Origin: Desulfocapsa sp.
GTDB taxonomy: Bacteria > Desulfobacterota > Desulfobulbia > Desulfobulbales > Desulfocapsaceae
Reading direction: 5' to 3'
Length of the DNA stretch: 12,037 nucleotides
Assembly: GCA_029934915.1 (NCBI GenBank)
Contig: JAOZLI010000049.1
Location: 1 to 12,037 of the forward strand
The notes under the pieces are model-generated. The model was not told where the DNA came from and did not search any database. It saw only the letters and a program-made list of their open reading frames with translations. Position 1 is the stretch's first letter; each line of letters opens with the position of its first letter. A program made the translations under genes and the position numbers. Of this stretch, positions 7,239-12,037 are shown in pieces.

Positions 7239-8372
7239 TTAGTTCTCAAATTCAGATTCTAAGGGACTGGTAAGCTGCAGGGGGTCACTACTCATCAGTA
7301 CAGTTGGTGCCATAGGAAGAGCCTCACTGTCCATGGTCTGCACCGCTGGAACCTCCACCCTGTTACGTAAAAACTCGCTGGCATCTTTGCAAAAATCAGT
7401 GAAAATCCCATCGACCCCCACGGTGAAATATAAAAATTCAAGTTCTTCCTCGGGGTTGAGCGTAAAGGGAAGCCGTGACGTGTCGTCTTGTTGGACGGGA
7501 AAAGTGAAGATCATTGTATCGAGCTTCTGTGCGTTAGTGACAAAGTTCTCAAGAAGGAGTTTTTTCTGCGCATCCACCAGCATATATTTGGGGATTGCAA
7601 TGGCTGTAACGGATCTTGCCAGGGCATGCAGTCCGGTGTTACTGAAAATCCAATCGTAGTTGTAGCTATGATATTCTCCCCACTCCTCAACCATATTTTG
7701 CTGGCCATCGGCTGTGTCTACAAGCTGCACAAGTTTAAGTGTCATTTCTTTTTGGGGGAGTAGTTCCTTTTTTATGCGTTGCAATTCATCAACTTCATAA
7801 CTGAGCAGGAATGTGTCCGCGTCTTGTCCGTTGTAGCCATATTGCTGAAGAATTGTCAAAACTGCTGTGGTCAGGTCCCTCTTTTCTTTCCTGTGCAGCC
7901 AGGGTTTTACGAGCTCCAAGGCGATGGTGATAGATCGATTTAAACTTTTTTCAAGACTTCGAAGGAGAGCCAGTTGTTCTTGCAAGGTGGTGATCTCGAA
8001 ACGGGGGTGGAGATCAGCAGGAAATCGACGCTTTGGATCGGTCAAGGTGAGTTGCTGAACTTCCTCAAGCGTGAAATCAAGAACGTAATAGTGCTGATCT
8101 TCCCGGATTCTCGCAGGAAAAACCTCGGCCACATTGCTGCCATATTCAAGAAATGGGGAAGAAAATACAAGAACCTCACCGTCTCCGGTCAGTACCAGAT
8201 TCATCTTGATGATATCTGCTTCCATGGCCACTGCCAGCGTGGTGGCGGGAAGATTGTTTTCCATCAGGTAGCCGGATGCACCGCCATTGGCAATAACCAG
8301 CTTGGCAGAACTCTGTAGAGGCACAAGGAGTACGCTAAACAAAAATAGTGAAAAAAAGAGACGATTTCGCAT
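7239..8372 (-). CDS. GlpQ-like glycerophosphodiester phosphodiesterase homologue, predicted catalytically inactive, exported
   Basis: A 377-residue protein colinear with periplasmic GlpQ. It starts with a Sec signal peptide (basic start, hydrophobic 5-18, likely cleavage after SSA at 21-23). Conserved landmarks are GASGYL (31-36), DFTLEE (99-104), LKLVQL (212-217), YNYDW (237-241) and GVDGIFTDF (319-327). The active site is not kept. The HRGASG motif reads NGGASG (Asn29, Gly30). The metal-ligand motif ExD reads KMN (Lys56, Asn58). The HDH segment reads SSP (Ser71). Only Glu153, matching the third acidic ligand, remains. The last ~40 residues extend past the usual GlpQ end. The frame is intact, so this is a pseudoenzyme rather than a pseudogene. 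Binding or structural roles are possible but unproven. It separates sucC from sucD. Confidence 0.85.
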   Translation of the reverse strand: MRNRLFFSLFLFSVLLVPLQSSAKLVIANGGASGYLMENNLPATTLAVAMEADIIKMNLVLTGDGEVLVFSSPFLEYGSNVAEVFPARIREDQHYYVLDFTLEEVQQLTLTDPKRRFPADLHPRFEITTLQEQLALLRSLEKSLNRSITIALELVKPWLHRKEKRDLTTAVLTILQQYGYNGQDADTFLLSYEVDELQRIKKELLPQKEMTLKLVQLVDTADGQQNMVEEWGEYHSYNYDWIFSNTGLHALARSVTAIAIPKYMLVDAQKKLLLENFVTNAQKLDTMIFTFPVQQDDTSRLPFTLNPEEELEFLYFTVGVDGIFTDFCKDASEFLRNRVEVPAVQTMDSEALPMAPTVLMSSDPLQLTSPLESEFEN

Positions 8373-8390
8373 GATTTTTTTTAATTTACA

Positions 8391-8419
8391 AGTATAGGAA
8401 AATTCATTTTTTTAAATAA
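8391..8419 (-). promoter_or_regulatory. Possible internal promoter before the GlpQ-like gene
   Basis: On the minus strand TATACT (8396-8391) matches five of six bases of a sigma70 -10 box and lies 18 bases before the ATG. Seventeen bases upstream is TTATTT (8419-8414), a poor -35 match. The surrounding sequence is very A/T-rich. This could give separate transcription of the GlpQ-like gene and sucD, but A/T-rich spacers throw up such matches by chance. Confidence 0.22.
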
Positions 8420-8440
8420 TCTTAAAGATGAACATCAAAA

Positions 8441-8560
8441 GACAAAGACGAATATCGAATGTCGAACAAGAAATGTCGAACCGCAGAAGGAAAAAACTTC
8501 AAGCAGTCGTCTTTTATTCCAATCGATATTCGACATTTCTTGTTCGACATTCGATATTTT
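8441..8560. repeat. Palindromic interspersed repeat, copy B (3' of sucC)
   Basis: A perfect 30-bp inverted repeat: the left arm at 8451-8480 is the exact reverse complement of 8529-8558, separated by 48 bases. Each arm contains two copies of TGTCGAA. The element ends about five bases beyond the sucC stop codon, and the GlpQ-like gene starts 68 bases further on. It is the fuller copy of the family also found as copy A, in the same orientation. The long arms would form a stable hairpin in the transcript. No transposase and no target duplication are visible. Together with A/T-rich spacer it accounts for the 193-base sucC to GlpQ-like gap (8373-8565). Confidence 0.88.
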
Positions 8561-8565
8561 CTTTT

Positions 8566-9717
8566 TTAAATCGCAGCAATAAGTTCAGCCGCATGTCGAA
8601 GATCTTTGGCACTAGTGAGCCTGAGATCCGATTCGGCCAGAATTCTACGGCCCTCTTCCACATTCGTACCTTCCATCCGCACCACCAGCGGCAGCGTCAG
8701 GCCAACCTCTTTAGCAGCAGCAACTACGCCTTCTGCCAGGATATCACAACGGAGGATCCCACCGAAAATATTAATAAAAATCCCTCGTACATTAGGATCA
8801 TCCAAAATAATCTGAAAACCTTTCTTGACCATTTCGGCACTAGCGCCGCCTCCAACATCGAGGAAATTGGCCGGTTCCACACCCGCCTGTTTGATAAGAT
8901 CCATGGTCGCCATGGCAAGTCCTGCACCATTGACCATACTGCCGATGGTACCTTGCAAACGAATATAGTTTAAACCCTGGGCCGCCGCCGCCACTTCCAG
9001 CGGATCCTCTTCGCTGGTGTCGTGCATTGCTTTAATATCAGGATGGCGGAAAAGACTATTGGAGTCCACGTCCATCTTGGCATCCAGTGCCATGACTTGT
9101 TCGTCGTCGGTGATAACCAGCGGATTTATTTCCACCATAGAACCATCATACTGAGTGAACAGATCGTAGAGTTTTTTGAGAAGCCCTGCAAAGCCTTTAG
9201 CCACAACACCACTTAGTTCAAGACCAAAAATCAATTCTCGAATCTGATAGCCCTGCAGGCCAAGCAATGGGTTGACATGCACTTTAATAATACGCTCAGG
9301 GGTTCTGGCAGCCACCGTTTCGATATCCATTCCACCGTCCTGGCTGGCGATTATTACGATACCACCACGATCCCGGTCAATAAGTATGGAAAGGTAAAGC
9401 TCTCTAGCAATGTTTACCCCCTGCTCCAGAAGAATGGTCTTAACCTCTGTTCCTTTTTCTCCTGTCTGCTTGGTGACAAGTTGCATGCCAAGGATTTTGT
9501 CCGCTGCTTCCTTGACTTCTGCTTCAGTTTTACCAAGGATCACACCACCGCCTTTACCACGACCACCGGCAAGTATTTGGGCCTTTACGGCCACCGGCAT
9601 GGTCATTCCCGAAACAAGCGAAGAAATTTCTTCCTTTGATGTACAGATTTTCCCCTCAGGAACAGCAATTCCGAATTTTTGGAAAAGTGCTTTGGCCTGG
9701 TATTCGTGGATTTTCAT
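8566..9717 (-). CDS. sucC: Succinyl-CoA synthetase (ADP/GDP-forming) beta subunit
   Basis: A 383-residue ATP-grasp subunit that binds the nucleotide and succinate and pairs with SucD in the cytoplasm. The start MKIHEYQAK is the family hallmark. The glycine-rich nucleotide loop AGGRGKGGG is at 50-58, MVEINPL lies near residue 200, and the C-terminal CoA-ligase domain has [10 protein letters not shown] and [10 protein letters not shown]. Length is normal. Its ATG overlaps the prpE stop (ATGA), so it is coupled to propionyl-CoA synthetase. In this pathway the enzyme recovers energy from succinyl-CoA when propionate is oxidised, or activates succinate when propionate is made. Nucleotide preference cannot be read confidently from the sequence. 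Confidence 0.96.
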   Translation of the reverse strand: MKIHEYQAKALFQKFGIAVPEGKICTSKEEISSLVSGMTMPVAVKAQILAGGRGKGGGVILGKTEAEVKEAADKILGMQLVTKQTGEKGTEVKTILLEQGVNIARELYLSILIDRDRGGIVIIASQDGGMDIETVAARTPERIIKVHVNPLLGLQGYQIRELIFGLELSGVVAKGFAGLLKKLYDLFTQYDGSMVEINPLVITDDEQVMALDAKMDVDSNSLFRHPDIKAMHDTSEEDPLEVAAAAQGLNYIRLQGTIGSMVNGAGLAMATMDLIKQAGVEPANFLDVGGGASAEMVKKGFQIILDDPNVRGIFINIFGGILRCDILAEGVVAAAKEVGLTLPLVVRMEGTNVEEGRRILAESDLRLTSAKDLRHAAELIAAI

Positions 9718-11609
9718 GTTTTAGGATATCCCATTCCCTGCAGCGCACTGGTGATTTCATCAAGACTTGTGGGGTCATCAATGGTGGATGGCATTCTGTA
9801 TTCTTTGCCATTGGCAATGGAACGCATGGTCCCACGCAATATCTTACCCGATCGTGTTTTGGGCAGACGATTCACCCCTGATGTTTCACGGAGGCAGGCT
9901 ATTGGGCCAATTTCTTCCCTGATCATTCGTACAAGGTCTGCTTTGATATCCTCAGAATCACGTTCAACACCTTCCTTCAGCACAAAAAGCCCCAGGGGAA
10001 GCTGCCCTTTTAACTGGTCGTCCGTACCGATGACAGCACATTCTGCAACATCGGGATGGGTGGCAATGACCTCTTCCATGGCGCCTGTGGATAAACGATG
10101 TCCTGCAATATTGATGACATCATCCATGCGACCCATGACAAATACGTATCCATCCTTGTCGATATAGCCGCCGTCACTGGTTTCGTAGTAGCCTGAAAAG
10201 GTGGTCATATAGGATGAAAGAAAGCGATCCTCATTGCGCCACAGAGTGGCAAGGGTTCCTGGAGGCAGGGGCAGCTTGATAACAATGTTCCCCTCTTCTC
10301 CTGCCGGAAGTTCTTCACCAGCATCATTTACAACACGCACATCATATCCGGGCACGGGCAGAGTAGGAGACCCGGCTTTTACCATTTTTTCTTCAATACC
10401 ACGGCAGTTTCCTACAATGGCCCAGCCGGTTTCTGTCTGCCACCAGTGATCAATGATGGGAACATGAAGAAGATCTGAAGCCCAGTGGTAGGTGTCAGTG
10501 TCGAGGCGTTCACCCGCAAGATAGAGGGCTTCAAAAGAAGACATGTCATACTTCTTGATGAGTTCTCCGTTCGGATCCATTTTTTTGATGGCCCTGAATG
10601 CGGTGGGAGCAGTGAAGAGTGTTTTGACTTTATGTTCTGAAATCACCCGCCAGAAAGCACCTGCATCGGGTGTACCGATGGGTTTTCCTTCGTAGATAAT
10701 GGTGGTGGCACCCTTGAGGAGCGGGCCATATATAATATAGGAGTGCCCAACAACCCAACCCACGTCAGAAGCTGACCAGAAGACGTCTCCGGCATCAATG
10801 TCATAAATATTTTTCATGGACCAGTGGATGGCCACAGCATGTCCGCCGTTGTCACGCATAACCCCTTTGGGCATGCCCGTTGTGCCCGATGTGTAGAGAA
10901 TATATAGCGGATCAGTAGCCGCCACTTCCACACAATCTGCAGGTTCGCTTGTTTTTATCAGCTCCTGCCAGTCGATGTCACGGTCAGCCTGCATATCAGC
11001 CTTGACCACATCACGTTGGAAAATAATACACTTTTCCACCTGGTGATCACTCTGTTCAAGGGCTTTATCAATGAGTGGTTTGTAGGCAATGGTTTTTTTT
11101 CCTTCAACTGCCCCAGAGGCGCTGATAAGTACTTTAGGTTTGGCATGGTCAACACGAATGGCAAGTTCACTGGCAGCAAATCCACCAAAAACTACAGAAT
11201 GTACAGCGCCAAGTCGTGCACAGGCCAGCATGGCAACGGCTGCTTCTGGAATCATGGGCATATAAATGACTACGGTATCACCCTTTGTTACTCCCTGTGC
11301 TTTCAGGCCACCGGCAAAGAGGGCTACATCGTTCTGCAATTCTTTATAGGTGATTTTACGAATGGTATCTGTCACAGGAGAATCATATATGATGGCGGTC
11401 TGGTCGCCACGGCCAGCTTCAACATGACGATCCACAGCATTATAACAGGTGTTCATAGTGCCACCCGCAAACCAGCGGTAGAAAGGTGGGTTGGAAGCGT
11501 CCAAAACCTTGTCCCATTTCTTTATCCAGTGGATGCCTTCTGCAGCCTTGGCCCAGAATTCCTCTGGCTGCTCAATGGACTGCTGAAATAATTCGTCGAA
11601 CTGTGACAT
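9714..11609 (-). CDS. prpE: Propionyl-CoA synthetase (propionate-CoA ligase, AMP-forming)
   Basis: A 631-residue acyl-adenylate-forming enzyme that converts propionate, ATP and CoA to propionyl-CoA, AMP and PPi. The adenylation loop YTSGTTGMPKG is at 239-249, WWQTETGW at 389-396, GRMDDVINIAGHR at 493-505, and the catalytic, acetylation-prone Lys589 lies in PKTRSGK. The N-terminal stretch PPFYRWFAGGT followed by NAVDR and the total length fit PrpE rather than acetyl-CoA synthetase (about 650 residues, SYNCLDR). The operon of methylmalonyl-CoA genes supports propionate as substrate, though acetate may also be used. The ATG is preceded by a good ribosome site (GAGG at 11620-11617). It lies 42 bases after the regulator gene. 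Confidence 0.9.
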   Translation of the reverse strand: MSQFDELFQQSIEQPEEFWAKAAEGIHWIKKWDKVLDASNPPFYRWFAGGTMNTCYNAVDRHVEAGRGDQTAIIYDSPVTDTIRKITYKELQNDVALFAGGLKAQGVTKGDTVVIYMPMIPEAAVAMLACARLGAVHSVVFGGFAASELAIRVDHAKPKVLISASGAVEGKKTIAYKPLIDKALEQSDHQVEKCIIFQRDVVKADMQADRDIDWQELIKTSEPADCVEVAATDPLYILYTSGTTGMPKGVMRDNGGHAVAIHWSMKNIYDIDAGDVFWSASDVGWVVGHSYIIYGPLLKGATTIIYEGKPIGTPDAGAFWRVISEHKVKTLFTAPTAFRAIKKMDPNGELIKKYDMSSFEALYLAGERLDTDTYHWASDLLHVPIIDHWWQTETGWAIVGNCRGIEEKMVKAGSPTLPVPGYDVRVVNDAGEELPAGEEGNIVIKLPLPPGTLATLWRNEDRFLSSYMTTFSGYYETSDGGYIDKDGYVFVMGRMDDVINIAGHRLSTGAMEEVIATHPDVAECAVIGTDDQLKGQLPLGLFVLKEGVERDSEDIKADLVRMIREEIGPIACLRETSGVNRLPKTRSGKILRGTMRSIANGKEYRMPSTIDDPTSLDEITSALQGMGYPKT

Positions 11610-11627
11610 GTTTTTACCTCACGTTTA

Positions 11628-11646
11628 AGGGATAAAAAAGATCCCT
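11628..11646. promoter_or_regulatory. Dyad between the regulator gene and prpE, possible operator or hairpin
   Basis: AGGGAT (11628-11633) and ATCCCT (11641-11646) form a perfect 6-bp inverted repeat with a seven-base A-rich spacer, placed in the 42-base gap between the TetR-family gene and prpE. It could be an operator for the neighbouring regulator or an mRNA hairpin upstream of the prpE ribosome site. The arms are short, so chance is a real alternative. Confidence 0.35.
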
Positions 11647-11651
11647 GATTA

Positions 11652-12037
11652 CTAAGTTATCGGTTCTTTTGCTGGAGCTGCAATACCCTGCCAAATCATA
11701 TTAAACATTACATCTGTCTGGCTGGAGAGTGTCTCCTTTTGCCCTCTTTGTACCCACATCATAAAGCTGCGTTGTACAAATCCCATCATAAAATCCAAAA
11801 GGATACGGGTGTCTACTTCATCGTTTAAGATACCTTCTTCCTGTCCCTGTCGCAGCACATCCATAAGGATATTGAACATCCTGCGCTGTTCAAAACTGTC
11901 ATCCCCCATCCACGTTTTCATGGGAAGGGTGAGGAAGATGATCTTTGCAAAATCATCGTGGCGTTCATAGTAATCCAGCTGCAGCCAGAATATTTTACGA
12001 AGTTTCTCCTTGAGGTCAGCAATACCCTGCAGGTGGT
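11652..12037 (-). CDS. TetR/AcrR-family transcriptional regulator, C-terminal part
   Basis: The frame is open from the right edge of the window to a TAG at 11654-11652, giving about 128 residues; the N-terminal DNA-binding helix-turn-helix is outside the window. What remains is an all-helical ligand-binding domain of TetR type. It has a helix with KIFWLQLDYYERHDDF, then an LRQGQEEGIL segment leading into the conserved D-x-x-x-L-L-D-F-M-M-G pattern, and a final amphipathic helix ending at a short Pro/Lys tail. It is co-directional with and 42 bases upstream of prpE, so it may be the first gene of the operon and regulate it. An acyl-CoA such as propionyl- or methylmalonyl-CoA would be a natural effector; that is inference only. 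Confidence 0.85.
   Translation of the reverse strand, partial: HLQGIADLKEKLRKIFWLQLDYYERHDDFAKIIFLTLPMKTWMGDDSFEQRRMFNILMDVLRQGQEEGILNDEVDTRILLDFMMGFVQRSFMMWVQRGQKETLSSQTDVMFNMIWQGIAAPAKEPIT

Noticed and set aside
7239..8372. GlpQ-like gene as a decaying pseudogene or a sequencing artefact
   Set aside because: The frame is intact over 377 codons with a signal peptide and conserved fold motifs; the changes are separate in-frame substitutions at several active-site positions, not frameshifts.
8441..8560. CRISPR array or intrinsic terminator
   Set aside because: The repeats are inverted and only two arms, with no regular spacers; the hairpin is not followed by a clear U-run on the transcribed strand, and co-directional genes continue beyond it.
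8428..8973. Plus-strand open frame beginning in repeat copy B and running over sucC
   Set aside because: Its N-terminus is translated repeat sequence and the rest is antisense to sucC; a typical false gene produced by such repeats.

Overview
The window is one continuous stretch of minus-strand genes, read from right to left, for the methylmalonyl-CoA route between propionate and succinate. It suggests an anaerobic, propionate-metabolising bacterium. Stand-alone mutase subunits, a four-subunit Na+-pumping type decarboxylase and a PrpE-type ligase in one operon would fit a Desulfobulbus-like member of the Desulfobacterota. That taxonomic guess is an inference from gene content and moderate base composition, not from a marker gene.

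Layout in transcription order: the C-terminal part of a TetR-family regulator (12037-11652, cut by the window edge); prpE, propionyl-CoA synthetase (11609-9714); sucC (9717-8566); an inverted-repeat element (about 8441-8560); a GlpQ-like glycerophosphodiester phosphodiesterase homologue that has lost its catalytic residues (8372-7239); sucD (7235-6363); a second copy of the same repeat family (about 6246-6352); mcmB, the cobalamin-binding mutase subunit (6212-5817); meaB, the mutase chaperone GTPase (5833-4901); mcmA, the catalytic mutase subunit (4908-3265); a 168-base gap with another dyad; mce, the epimerase (3096-2689); then mmdA, mmdD, mmdC and the first 71 codons of mmdB (2692 to 1), in the same order as the Propionigenium modestum decarboxylase genes. 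Most junctions overlap or are only a few bases long, so the set behaves as one translationally coupled operon.

How it works together: PrpE activates propionate. The MmdABCD complex interconverts propionyl-CoA and (S)-methylmalonyl-CoA using carboxybiotin and a Na+ gradient. Mce epimerises the product, McmAB with MeaB rearranges it to succinyl-CoA, and SucCD conserves the thioester energy as a nucleoside triphosphate. The same set run backwards would make propionate from succinate and export Na+. PrpE argues mildly for propionate consumption.

The most unusual item is the gene wedged between sucC and sucD. It is a full-length exported GlpQ homologue in which the catalytic His-Arg pair, two acidic metal ligands and the second catalytic His are all replaced, while the rest of the fold is kept. 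It and sucD are bracketed by two same-orientation copies of a palindromic repeat. Each of the longer gaps inside the operon carries an inverted repeat, which may set relative expression of the cistrons.
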